Origin: Pholis gunnellus
Lineage: Eukaryota > Chordata > Actinopteri > Perciformes > Pholidae
Assembly: GCA_910591455.2 (NCBI GenBank)
Contig: OU342804.1
Coordinates: 1,141,112 to 1,205,111 of the forward strand
Reading direction: 5' to 3'
Length of the DNA: 64,000 bases
The notes beneath the pieces are model-generated. The model had not been told where the DNA came from. It saw only the letters and a program-made list of their open reading frames with translations, and made no database searches. Positions 47,225 through 57,290 of this stretch are shown here, piece after piece (position 1 is the first letter of the stretch; each line of letters starts with the position of its first letter). Made by a program: the position numbers and the translations under genes.

Positions 47225-47412
47225 ATCACCAAAAACTTATTTTTACAAGATAATTCACCTTTGCCAATTGCAAATACTTTTTACTGAAAAGAGCTGGAAC
47301 GCATCATAATGTAACTCAATGCAACCTCTGTTAGCGTTAGCTGTTAGCGCCGTTAATTAGCCAAGCAGGACTGTGCTGCCCACAGCTAACAGCTAACGTT
47401 AGCATGGTGTGC
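47225..47412 (+). repeat. dispersed repeat R4, copy 1
   Basis: Shares gcatcataatgtaactcaat, ttagccaagcaggactg and gctgcccacagctaacagct with 57120-57290. The ends form an inverted gttagctgttagcg/cagctaacagctaac stem. Confidence 0.8.
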
Positions 47413-47518
47413 TCGACCAGAAGTCGACCAACATCCATGGGATTCTTGTTGACTATTTGGACTAATCGAGTCCTGGTCCCGGGTCCTGATCCCGGGTCTC
47501 TGCGGTACGGATCCTGCA

Positions 47519-47951
47519 TTAGGCCTCGTTCACACCGAGTCGCGTCTCTAGATACGCATTTGACCACAAACCCACTGTTCACCGTTGGTACTGCTGCTCG
47601 TTTCTGCATAAAATAATTCAAATGACTCTCAACTTTTAAACTCCCGGCCTGAAGCCGCACCGCTCGTCATCGTCACACTTGGCTGCAACTTGCTCAAATC
47701 GCGACTTCCTGTTTTGATGCCGGTAGATGTGGTAGGAACGAATAAATGCATTTTTTTAAATACAATAAACTATACAAATTTCCCCCTCATCCTTATTGAA
47801 CAGCAGAGCGACAGCAGGAGCTCGATGCCTGCATTGAATCCATTTTTCTCCCGTTATTCACATCTGATGGCCTGGTTGCGTACCGGAGAACCGGAGAACC
47901 GGAGGTGGACTCCTGGTTGAGACGCGTCTCGGTGTGAATTCTTTAAATTCC
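47519..47951. mobile_element. non-autonomous DNA transposon with terminal inverted repeats (~430 bp)
   Basis: Left gttcacaccgagtcgcgtctc and right (inverted) attcacaccgagacgcgtctc match at nearly all positions. TTA flanks each side (before ggcctcg on the left, after gaattct on the right), consistent with a 3-bp target duplication of the PIF/Harbinger type. A CpG-rich edge and an AT-rich interior are present, with no transposase. Confidence 0.78.
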
Positions 47952-48067
47952 ACCTTGGGCTGTAAACTGAGCAGCTGTTTTATGATGAAAACTATCATGT
48001 TTCTGCCAGGAAAATAAATGAGACTTCCATAACAATCCCATCATTAGAACATTTTGAAGAAGCAACA

Positions 48068-48071
<4 letters not shown>

Positions 48072-48106
<35 letters not shown>

Positions 48107-48140
48107 GCATCCACACACACACAGTTGCATCCACACACAC
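48072..48140 (+). repeat. CA tract with duplicated AGTTGCATC spacer
   Basis: CA run followed by two agttgcatccacacacac units. Confidence 0.9.
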
Positions 48141-48261
48141 ACTTCTTCAGCTACCTGAATATTTCAGCAGCAGAACGCTGACTCGCTCTGGGAGACTTGT
48201 TAGTGACTGACAGCCAGAGGCAAGATGACAGCAATCCAAACTAACTCAACACCCGGGAACA

Positions 48262-48263
<2 letters not shown>

Positions 48264-48305
<42 letters not shown>
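48264..48305 (+). repeat. (GT)n microsatellite
   Basis: About 20 GT units. Confidence 0.95.
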
Positions 48306-48307
<2 letters not shown>

Positions 48308-48471
48308 TCAGCTAATTGAATCACACTAACAGTATCTCTCTCTCCGTCGAGCCGCGCCAGATAAACAGACTCTGTTGTTCCTGTTGAGAGATCTTTTCTT
48401 TTATCTGATCTGAAAATGTTTCTTCTTTCTCTTCTTGCGTCATTAGTTCTCTCCTCTCCCTCCTGCAGCCT

Positions 48472-48496
48472 GGGGGGTGGGGGGGTGGGGGGGGGA
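48472..48496 (+). repeat. G-rich run
   Basis: ggggggtggggggg-type sequence able to form a G-quadruplex. Confidence 0.85.
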
Positions 48497-48519
48497 ACAG
48501 TAGGAACCTGTTAAAAACT

Positions 48520-49410
48520 GACCTATTTTTTTAGGCCTCTGCTCAGAAATTGCATACCCATACTAAAAAGAGTGTATCTCTGCAACTACAAGGTCTATTT
48601 CAATAATGTTGGTGTTATAATAAAGGGAACACTTGTGAGATTTGCTCAGATGTGTAACTATCAGTGTATATGTTACTGGTTAAGAGTAAATGAAGATGGG
48701 ACACAGCACAAATTGAAAAGTTTCAGGTTTCGCCTAAAGAAAAAGCACTTTCAGGATGATTATCTCTTTGGAATGATGCAGCTGCAGGTCTAAACCTCTC
48801 CCAAATCATAGCACAATATGTGAACAGCCTCTCTGCAAAGTTTGACTTTGATAAAGTGAAGCAGAACAAACTTAGAGAGGTTTTAGTACAGAGGGGTCAG
48901 ACGAGGTCTCCAAAATGGTCATTTTGGCACCATCTGTACCATTTTAATTTTCTCATGTACCAAACTATATATTTCACTTGTATATCACTAATGGTGTTCA
49001 ATACATCCAAATACAGCAGTTTGGGCTTTATTTTGAAGGCCTCTCTGAGCCTCTCTGCGTACTGGAGTTCTTCTCGATGTCAGCCCCGTGAGTACGCAGG
49101 GCTCTATCTCAGCAAACCATTGGTCGATTTCAATGATTGACACCTCATTTGAAGTGTTAGGGCCAATAGAATTTAGCTATACCGACCAAAATGAGATTGA
49201 CAGCACTGTTAGCTGATCAGAATCAGCAGGGCGCCGTCCTGTGAGATGTGCTGGCTATGAGGCAAGGCGATTCTCAGACTTCCTGCTTGGACTCACAGCA
49301 ACGTAGAAATGCCCGGAATGATTTTAGTGTAACACAGTCTGGAATTACCGGGAAAATAAATATATCGATGAAAAACAGCAAAGGTAAGATACATTTTCTA
49401 TCGTTTGATG
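48520..49410 (+). other. unclassified complex block, possible degraded mobile element
   Basis: About 890 bases of high-complexity sequence with no simple repeat, unlike its neighbours. Plus-strand frames of 73 codons (48572-48793) and 106 codons (48820-49140) are adjacent, but I recognise no domain. The wording ctctgcaactacaaggtc resembles a multi-copy fish sequence I recall only vaguely. Confidence 0.35.
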
Positions 49411-49805
49411 AAGCGATCTCTGTTGTTGGTGTTCTTTGGCTCATATCCTGCTGATGCTTTGTGTTAGCTGGATTTGATGTACATGTGCGGAATCTGTGGA
49501 GTGTCTGTTTTCTTTTGAGGTATCGTGTGTGTGTGTATTGCATAAAATACCAGAGCGGTAGAGCCAGAAATGTGGCGAGTAGGTTGCCTAGGTGGCGCTC
49601 TTTTGATTTTGACATTTGGTAATTCATTTAGTTGTTGTTTGAGTTGTGTTTGGAGCATGTAAAAACGGCTTACATATTCTTGTAGCCCAGGTTCTGCTGT
49701 TTAATCTGATGTGCAACATCATTATATTCGTTCGTGATAAGTGCATTTTTTCCGACGGTATATGCTAAACTTTCTCCACCGCCCACAAAAAAAGGACATG
49801 GAAGC

Positions 49806-49883
<78 letters not shown>

Positions 49884-49910
49884 CTCTCTCGCTCTCTCTC
49901 TCTCTCTCTC
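49806..49910 (+). repeat. (CT)n microsatellite
   Basis: About 50 CT units with G interruptions. R/E-only minus frames are artefacts. Confidence 0.97.
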
Positions 49911-50005
49911 ATTGTCTGAGAACACAGAGGAGAGAGCATTCCTGCGGTTGCCATGGTAACCGAGCCCTCAGCTGGGGAACGAAATGTGTAGTGTATAGAA
50001 TAGAG

Positions 50006-50026
50006 AGAGGGGGGGGGGGGGGGGGA
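50006..50026 (+). repeat. poly-G run
   Basis: About 19 G with one A. Confidence 0.9.
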
Positions 50027-50257
50027 GGGCATAATTTAGATGACCAGCAGAATTAATCTCAATGAGAACTTTGTTCACTAAATAATAAAGAATAAATAGA
50101 TGTGTTGCTGATGTTTAAAGTCTTCTGGATGCAAACGAGGAGGAATAAATATCTTGTGATGTTTATTTTAATGTTTCTCACATTTAATGCAGAATAATGA
50201 AGCAAAGACGGTTCAATGAAACACAATGAGGTAGACCCTCATAAAACATCCTCATCA

Positions 50258-50259
<2 letters not shown>

Positions 50260-50315
<56 letters not shown>

Positions 50316-50461
50316 GTGAGAGTCATGGGAGTGTTACCACCTGCAAACCTGCTGATAATGAAGCTGTATTTCAGCCACCTAAAGGCAGCCATCTGTGCTG
50401 GGGCCACACCACCCCCACACACACACACACACATACACGCACACACACACATACACATACA

Positions 50462-50526
<65 letters not shown>

Positions 50527-50600
50527 ACACCAACCGGAGCCGAGGGACTACAGTGTTTAGGATGTTCCATGTCAATAGCATGACACTTTCACCATAGGAG

Positions 50601-50657
<57 letters not shown>
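50260..50657 (+). repeat. cluster of three long CA tracts
   Basis: CA at 50260-50312, 50417-50531 (with CATA and CGCA interruptions) and 50602-50656. Confidence 0.97.
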
Positions 50658-50659
<2 letters not shown>

Positions 50660-50780
50660 TACAGCTTATAGAGGAATATTGTTTGTGTGATCCGTGTGTG
50701 AGCATCACATGTACGTTATCAGCCGTCCACACACTGATTTAAAGAAAACTCTTCACACTCAAAGTTTGTCCAGAAGTCGA

Positions 50781-50853
50781 CAAGAGACCAGAGACCAGAG
50801 ACCAGAGACCAGAGACCAGAGAGAGACCAGAGACCAGAGACCAGAGACCAGAG
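50781..50853 (+). repeat. 7-bp tandem repeat (GAGACCA)
   Basis: About ten units with one GAGA insertion. Confidence 0.95.
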
Positions 50854-51005
50854 CACGGTTCTCACATCATTCCTTCAACTTCCTGTTTCCCCACAAAGGG
50901 TTAAAACACGTTAAAGATGGCGGCTGCCGCGCTGCAGAGATCACTAAGTGGTCCATTGTGGGGAGGAGAGATGAAACCATGACAACACTGTACGGAGTCA
51001 TGGGA

Positions 51006-51132
51006 AACACACACACACACACACGCACACACACACACACACACCCACACATATATATATAAAGACACACTGACTAATTGTTCAGAGTCAGCACAGCCTC
51101 GACCACCACACACACACATACACACACACACA
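51006..51132 (+). repeat. interrupted CA/TA tracts
   Basis: CA at 51007-51047 with CG breaks, a short TATATATA at 51052-51061, and CA at 51107-51132. Confidence 0.9.
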
Positions 51133-51546
51133 TGAAGGCATTGTTCCAATGGGCTCTCATTACTGGGAACAGGGAAGAAAAACCCCAGAGTGGAACACCA
51201 AAGAGTTCTTTATTTTAAAAGGTTTATTTATTATGGTTTGTTTACGCTAACAGAGAAGAGTCGCTGAATATGAATATGAATGACATGAAGAGCGTTCTGG
51301 ACCCGTCCTGTGAGGTCCTTCACGGTCTTCTTACTTCCTGGTTCACGATGACGTGGATGATATTTTTCGTGGGACGTCTATGAACTACAGAGCGTTCTAT
51401 GACGACAGCTGGTTGAGCATCAGTTGGAATTACACACTTGGAGGTAATTTGGTTTTGTTGCGCTGCTTTATTAATAAAGTGAACCATCAAATCTGGTTCA
51501 TGTCTCAAGATCCATTAGTCCACTCCCTCAGAGATCCCCTGTGTTC

Positions 51547-51547
<1 letters not shown>

Positions 51548-51585
<38 letters not shown>

Positions 51586-51727
51586 AGTAACAAAGAGTGT
51601 GGGCTCTCTCCACACTTGCGGAGGAGGATTAATGATATTCAGGCTTCCCTGACTGCCGGCTCAGCTGCACAGCCTTCGATTCATACCAGCAGCCTTCAAA
51701 CAAGCAGAGCATCCGTCTTCATGAGCA

Positions 51728-51785
<58 letters not shown>
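51548..51785 (+). repeat. two (CA)n microsatellites
   Basis: CA at 51549-51583 and 51728-51784. Confidence 0.95.
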
Positions 51786-51787
<2 letters not shown>

Positions 51788-51841
51788 GAAACACAACCTC
51801 TGCACATGGTTTCTGCCTCTACACAGATATGCACTTAAGCT

Positions 51842-53240
51842 AATTCACAAGCTCCACAGACGCTCTGAGCGCCGCTCCTCCTCTGAGGTTGAGGAGCTCC
51901 GAACACGAGTCCGACCACAACTTTCCATCAGCTTTTCAAACCTCAGTTTTTCATAGTTCAGTCTATGTGACGAGTGGAGCCGCCATTTCTTTTTCCAACA
52001 TCGTAACACTTGTGGACACTTGGAGACATGTTGTCCAACCTTTGTAAAATAAATGCTGAGAACATATTATTATGGTGACTGTGGTGCAGAGAAGATCAAA
52101 GCTGCAGAGCAACATGTGAGAGCAGCTGGACGGGGAAGCGACAGAAGAGAACCGGTGAGTTTACAGGACGTGGACCTTCACTCCTCCTCTGATTCAGTTC
52201 CTATAATTAATCCCGCTGCAGAACAAAGCCAACGATCTGTGTGCGCTCATTTTATTCCATCTGCTTTAAATGGAAGCATTGTGTAATTAACAAAGCAGCA
52301 ATACAGGCTGTTACAATCCAACCAGATAATTGGTCGGTTATGAATTATTCAGCCATCGAGGGAACAGAGCGGCGTAAAGCTTCGACCTGCCGGTGCTGAG
52401 GGGGGGGGGGGGGGGGGGGGGCGGCACCTGGATCAGTTCTGGCTGCATGTGACCACAGATGGTGGGGCATCCCAAACACCAACACCACATAGCTGCTGTT
52501 CACACTGAGAGACCTCATCACTCGCTGTACGACTATGACAGCGTGGTGTCACATGACAACGTGAACACAATGTGGCAACACAACGAGCTTCATCGTGAGT
52601 TTAAGCTCATTGGTTCACTTTTCTTTGCCGGTCGCTCTCCGTGCTCTCAAAGCTTCCTGCTCAGCACCGAGCAGCAGACCGAGACTTCAGCACTCAGCAG
52701 CTACAGAGACGCTGGTGTGGACCAAACCCGGACATCCTGATGGCACTTTTTTGTCAAATAAAATGGAAATACGAAGAAAGAAGCTGGAGCCAAAGGCTCA
52801 GCTGGTTCTTTAGAGTTCAGGTAACGGAAAGAAACCAGGTTCCATCGAAGACCCTCGAGCCTTTAGAGATGTTGATGTTAAAGAAATGTCTGAATGAGTG
52901 ACCGTCTGATGTTTCATGATCATTGAAGTGCTCATGTGTTCCTAGTTGGTTCTATGTTGGTCCTGTAAGAGTTTCCTTTAAATATGAATTATGATGTCAT
53001 GTTTTTCTGGGCTACTTCAACTCAACACCTAGACCAGGATATGAAGTACTATATGGAGGGGTGTCTCTATTATTGTGTCCATGTCGAGGGTTGTTTAAAT
53101 GGTGGAAACAGCGCTCGCCTTCAAAACCACCAGAAAGTTTAAATCTACAATAAAATTGAACAGATTTCTCCCAAAAAATGACACTTTGGTTTGATTTCTT
53201 TTTAACGAGCAGCCAGTGATGAACCCACACACAACACTGT
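51842..53240. other. intronic sequence with G22 run
   Basis: No gene recognised. G run at 52400-52421. The segment 52180-52395 is complex, with cataattaatcccgctg-like and gtgtaattaacaaag homeodomain-type cores, a candidate conserved element. Overlapping frames at 52459-52901 show no domain. Confidence 0.45.
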
Positions 53241-53251
53241 GATGTACAGTA

Positions 53252-53364
53252 GCTGGTCCTACTGGACCTACTGGTCCTACTGGTCCTACTGGTCCTACTG
53301 GTCCTACTGGTCTTACTGGTCCTACTGGTCACACTGGTCTTACTGGTCCTACTGTTCTTACTGG
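53252..53364 (+). repeat. 9-bp minisatellite (TCCTACTGG)
   Basis: About 12 units with T, A and G variants. The SYW repeats in translation are artefacts. Confidence 0.95.
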
Positions 53365-53477
53365 GAATCACAGAACACCAGCCAGCCATCTGAACCCAGA
53401 GAGAGAGAGAAGGTCCAACAATGCTCTCTGCAGACACCATGACAGCTAATATGCAGGAATGTGTGATGTTGCAGCTG

Positions 53478-53484
53478 CAGTGTG

Positions 53485-53523
<39 letters not shown>
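53478..53523 (+). repeat. (GT)n microsatellite
   Basis: About 22 GT units with one CG break. Confidence 0.95.
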
Positions 53524-53525
<2 letters not shown>

Positions 53526-53663
53526 GGACCGGACAGTGCAGCATCACTGCTCTGCCTCTTCTGCAGAGAGCAGCAGATGGACGATATAACGGAATTAGAG
53601 ACGAGAAAACTCCACGCGGGCCCGTTAACACCGAGCCCTCTCTGCCTGACAACAAGGATTAAA

Positions 53664-53785
53664 GGCACACCACCACACCATCATCCTCCTCATCATCCTC
53701 ATCATCACCACCACCATCATCACCGTCATCACTGTCATCATGAGCATGGAAGCAGCAGTCCCCCCCCCCCCCCCCCCCCCCCCCC
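53664..53785 (+). repeat. CAT/CCT tract and C26 run near exon 1
   Basis: Degenerate CATCAT/CACCAC repeats (53668-53742) and 26 consecutive C (53760-53785), about 165 bp inside intron 1 from the exon 1 donor. The transcript carries a G26 run here. Confidence 0.95.
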
Positions 53786-53948
53786 TGCATCCAGCAAAGC
53801 CGCATCCACCAAACATCCGCACTTATCGGGCATTTCTGCACTTCCTCATTTGCCGCACATTCAGAACACGCAGATGCACAAAATCAGATAAAAGCGACCC
53901 AACATGATGTCAGCGGGTCCTGAAGCGCGTCACGCGCGCATCACTGAC

Positions 53949-54036
53949 CTGTCTGTCCTTTGCCCAGCGTCTTCTCCAGGCGGTACGGTCCCACATAGTT
54001 GGCGTAATGCCCGCTGTCTTTGGCCGACGATGACAT
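53949..54036 (-). CDS. brsk2: brsk2 coding exon 1 (N-terminus and start of the kinase domain)
   Basis: First coding exon of BR serine/threonine kinase 2 (SAD-A), an AMPK-related kinase. In other vertebrates it is activated by LKB1 and acts in neuronal polarity and presynaptic organisation. Translation on the minus strand gives 29 codons plus one base: M1-SSSAKDSGHYANY, then VGPYRLEKTLGKGQT. The second part matches the conserved BRSK N-lobe and contains the first two glycines (G25, G27) of the GxGxxG loop. The exon ends ACAG followed by a gtcagt donor (53948-53943), leaving phase 1. The start is supported by A at -3 and by an in-frame TGA 30 bases upstream. The first 14 residues differ from the mammalian form as I recall it, which is expected for this variable tail. 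BRSK1 is less likely because its N-terminus is longer. The a or b paralogue cannot be decided here. Confidence 0.93.
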
Positions 54037-54560
54037 GTTTGTTTCTTTTTGGCGTGAGATGACTCACGGAGAGTAATCTTGTGTTTCTTGCGGGTGTCCG
54101 TGCGGGACGCGCTTCTGGAGAGGAAAAAAAAAAGCGCAAAATCCGCGGCGCAGTGGATGGAGTTCGCCTCGGTCGGCGTTCCTCTCTTCTCTTTTTTTTT
54201 TTGGTCGCTGCAATATTCGTCTCCCCCCCCCTCCCCGCCACCCTCCCCCCAGTTGCGTGCGTGCGTGCACGTGCGCGTATGTCTCCACGTCCACCGCTCG
54301 GCAGTCGTCCGCCCAAATTGTGTCCCTCAGTGCGGGGATGAGGTTGCGGGTGTGAGCCTCCTGGGTGTCATGGTGCGGGTCTCTGCAGCCCCGTTGGGTG
54401 TGATCTGGTGAGGGGATCTGGTGACGGGACAGCGTCTACTGCCGCTGCACGCCGCTCCAGCAGCCTGCGTCAGCAGAGAGGCGATGCGACCGCACACTTC
54501 CGGTTGTCTCCTTCAAAATGAAGGCTGTTCACTTCACATTGCAGGACTGCTGCTCCACTG
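54037..54560 (-). promoter_or_regulatory. brsk2 5' leader and candidate core promoter
   Basis: GC- and CpG-rich sequence directly upstream of the start codon. It holds an in-frame TGA 30 bases before the ATG, a C-rich/CT tract (54221-54251 on plus), a GTGCGTGCACGTGCGCG stretch with a CACGTG E-box near 54267, and a perfect ETS-type site at 54495-54504. No TATA box is evident, which suits a CpG-type promoter. Upstream ATGs in other frames (for example at 54316 and 54294 on minus) could act as uORFs if transcription starts far enough upstream. The start site itself is inferred, not seen. Confidence 0.5.
54495..54504 (-). promoter_or_regulatory. ETS/GABPA-type site
   Basis: The minus strand reads ACCGGAAGTG, a full match to the ETS/ELK/GABPA consensus. 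It lies about 460 bases upstream of the brsk2 ATG, in the orientation of the gene. Such sites commonly mark the start region of TATA-less promoters. Binding is an inference. Confidence 0.45.
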
Positions 54561-54654
54561 TGTGATGACGGGCATGAAGCGAAAGGTTAAAAAAGAAATG
54601 TTTCTAAATCCTCACGGCTCTTTTACTTCTCTATATGATTTTCAAAAGTCATAT

Positions 54655-54946
54655 CCATCAACCTATCTATCCATCTATCCATCCTCTATCGATCTATCCA
54701 TCCATCCATCCTCTATCTATCTATCTATCCATCAACCTATCCATCCATCTATCCATCCATCCATCCATCCATCCTCTATCTATCTATCTATCCATCAACC
54801 TATCCATCCATCCATCCATCCATCTATCATCTATCCATCTATCTATCTATACATCAACCTATCTATACATCCATCAATCCATCTATCCATCTATCCATCC
54901 ATCCATCCATCCATCCATCTATCCATCCATCCATCTATCTATTCTA
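54655..54946 (+). repeat. (ATCC/ATCT)n tetranucleotide array
   Basis: About 290 bases of ATCC and ATCT units with AACC interruptions recurring as catcaacctatc. The YPSIHPS frames are artefacts. Confidence 0.97.
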
Positions 54947-55109
54947 CTGTTGCACTGATGTATTTCTTTGACTATTCATTTCTTAAGTTATCGATTAAAC
55001 GTTTAATCTATAAAACGTAAGACAAATAATGAAACATCACTATTTTCAATCTTCATTTTGCATTTCTTCAAACAACTCAATAACGTTGAATCGACTGTGA
55101 CGAAGCAGA

Positions 55110-55178
<69 letters not shown>
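55110..55178 (+). repeat. (AAT)n microsatellite
   Basis: About 23 uninterrupted AAT units. Confidence 0.97.
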
Positions 55179-55179
<1 letters not shown>

Positions 55180-55473
55180 GAAGCAGTGAGTTTGATACCT
55201 TCACTTTGTAAATCATCACGTTATCAAAGTAGAAGCTGATTCGTTTTTCTGTTGATCGACGAATTGTTTCAGTTTTCATGTTTCATGTTCATTTCTGTTT
55301 GAATTGATTTCTTTACGTCATTTATCTTTATTATACAAAGCTTGAATTACTGTCAGTGAAGGTTGATGCTTTGATTTGAGGTTTTTGTGTAAAAACGGGG
55401 ATTTTATTTTGAAGGTAAAATCGCCTCTCTTCCGCTGACATTCCGGCTTGACGCAGCTGCTTTGAATACGGTC

Positions 55474-55485
55474 TGCGCATGCGCA
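55474..55485. promoter_or_regulatory. NRF1-type palindromic site
   Basis: TGCGCATGCGCA is a perfect 12-bp palindrome matching the NRF1 consensus (YGCGCAYGCGCR). It lies 1.44 kb upstream of the brsk2 ATG in a small GC-rich island (about 55,430-55,560) surrounded by AT-rich DNA. It could belong to a distal promoter or another start site. Binding is inferred. Confidence 0.5.
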
Positions 55486-55653
55486 CATCAGCCTGCATCG
55501 CAGGGGTTGGTGATTGAATTCGGGTCGAGGTGACAGTGTGAGATGAGAGGCTGCCACTGCTCTTTTTAAATCTATAAATAGACCCAAATACAGTGCGAAA
55601 TAAAACGCATTGAAGGCCACACAGACCCAGAAATGTCCCACAATGCACCAAGG

Positions 55654-55679
55654 AGACACACACACACACACACACACAA
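55654..55679 (+). repeat. (CA)n microsatellite
   Basis: About 12 CA units. Confidence 0.95.
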
Positions 55680-55810
55680 AGTGGCAGAAATAAATGGATA
55701 AATGTCCAATTGTTATGCACATTTCTGTTCTCTTGATTGATTTCTGCTCATTTAATCCATTTCGGCAGACTCTCAGTTATTCATTAAAGATGAGGAACCA
55801 TTATTTATCA

Positions 55811-55811
<1 letters not shown>

Positions 55812-55864
<53 letters not shown>

Positions 55865-55879
55865 TCGTGGGGGGGGGGG
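55812..55879 (+). repeat. (GT)n plus G run
   Basis: About 25 GT units followed by a run of nine to ten G. Confidence 0.95.
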
Positions 55880-57034
55880 TGAACATGTTACACACTGGGA
55901 CACTTTCACTTGATTAAACCAGCGGTTGGTGACAGCGACCATCTATCTGTCTCATCACTTCTTCACAACAAAAGCCTTTTGACCCGGCACGCTCAGCGGC
56001 AGATGGGGACCCCCCCCCCCCCCAACCAACTCATCCCCCCTCCTCCTTCTGCCCCCCCTTCACCCACCTACCCCTCCCTCCCTCCCGTCAGATCCACGTC
56101 CCGAACAAAGACAGGAGGGGGGGGGATCTCCATTTTACCTCGTCGGACCAGATCGCCACGGGACAGCTTTCCACCCAAATGACTTCCTGTTAATTAATCC
56201 CCCCCCCCCCCTATCAGCGACACGGGAGGAGGTCGTGACCCCGTCCACAGATCAATGATGGGTGTTCTCCTGGAAGTGTGCCACCGTGCGCGCTCTCCAG
56301 CCTGATCCGTGCCGTCTGGTTCCCCGGTGGCTGTGATGCTGTTTGACAGATGCCGAAACTCCACCGCGCCCGCAAAAACAACGGAACCCCGTCCTCGTCA
56401 CCTCGATGTGGAACAACCTGTCAGCGAGGATGCAAGTCGCACTCGGCCGTCTAGACTTGGAATCATCTGTCGTGGTTATTCGTCAGAAAAATCCACATTA
56501 ATCTTGAATCAAAGGGCCACTGAGGCACCGTGGGTACGTGGTTTACACGGAGAGTCCGATGTCCATTCTGCTCCACGCATGAAGTATAATTCATCTGCTA
56601 TTGTTCTCGTTTTATTTTCATCATCAATCATTTCTGAAGTTTAAATACCTTGAAGAAACGTTAACGACAGATTGAAATCTGGCTGTTTGAGTCGCATTCT
56701 AGCCAGATATTAAAGAACTGTTGAGCTTTAGAAGATGTTGTACTTATTAATAAATAAAAGGGTTTGGACAATTATTATCATTTTTTACCATACAAACATA
56801 ATGAATATGCTTTTATCAAAGCCACGACTCCATTGACAGAAACCGTTGATCATTGTAAAACGCACTTTATTCAAACTCGACAGAAATAAAATAAAAGTAA
56901 TGAAAACCGTCTTTCCACTGATCCAACATTCTCCGGTTTCTACAGAAAGGAAGTTAAACATCATAATTCATCTCTAATATCTGTTTTATATTCATGTGAA
57001 AACATCTCCTTCAAACTACTGGATTTATTCAAGT
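55880..57034. other. upstream region with C/G runs; no gene
   Basis: C runs at 56010-56022 and 56199-56211, G run at about 56116-56125, otherwise unique sequence. A 111-codon frame at 56309-56644 has no recognised domain. Confidence 0.5.
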
Positions 57035-57290
57035 TCATCACCAAAACTACATTTCACAGATGACATGTGAACACATCATGATAACATTATAATGTACCTT
57101 CAGCCAGTACTCATGTTCACTGAGCAGAGCCTGAAGGCATCATAGTGTAACTGAATGCATCCTCCGTTAGCCGTTAGCTGCTAGCGGTGCTATTTAGCCA
57201 AGCAGGGCTGCGCTGCTCACCAACAGCTAACGGCTAACAGCTAACGGCTAACAGCTAACGGCTAACAGCTAACGGCTAACGTAAACCAGC
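57035..57290 (+). repeat. dispersed repeat R4, copy 2, with 14-bp tandem
   Basis: Aligns with 47225-47412 (catcaccaaaa, gcatcatagtgtaactgaat, ttagccaagcagggctg). Its right stem has expanded into about four tandem copies of cagctaacggctaa. Confidence 0.8.

Larger units (their letters stand above)
6267..53948 (-). other. brsk2 intron 1 (47,682 bp)
   Basis: Bounded by the gtcagt donor of exon 1 and the tttcag acceptor of exon 2, with reading phase preserved. A very long first intron is usual for neuronal kinase genes. This one is filled with tandem arrays, microsatellites and dispersed repeats listed separately. I saw no nested protein-coding exon with recognisable homology. An alternative first exon cannot be excluded. 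Confidence 0.9.

Noticed and set aside
48820..49140. 106-codon plus frame as a gene
   Set aside because: No recognised domain, no splice context and no ribosomal or transcript evidence; kept only as part of an unclassified block.
53012..53668. 218-codon minus frame
   Set aside because: Crosses a CA tract and the 9-bp minisatellite (RTS repeats); no domain.
53421..53891. 156-codon plus frame opposite brsk2
   Set aside because: Built from GT, CAT and poly-C repeats; antisense to the start of intron 1.
53930..54316. 128-codon minus frame overlapping exon 1
   Set aside because: Out of frame with the conserved BRSK sequence; at most a uORF.
54421..55020. 199-codon plus frame (YPSIHPS)
   Set aside because: ATCC/ATCT tetranucleotide array upstream of brsk2.
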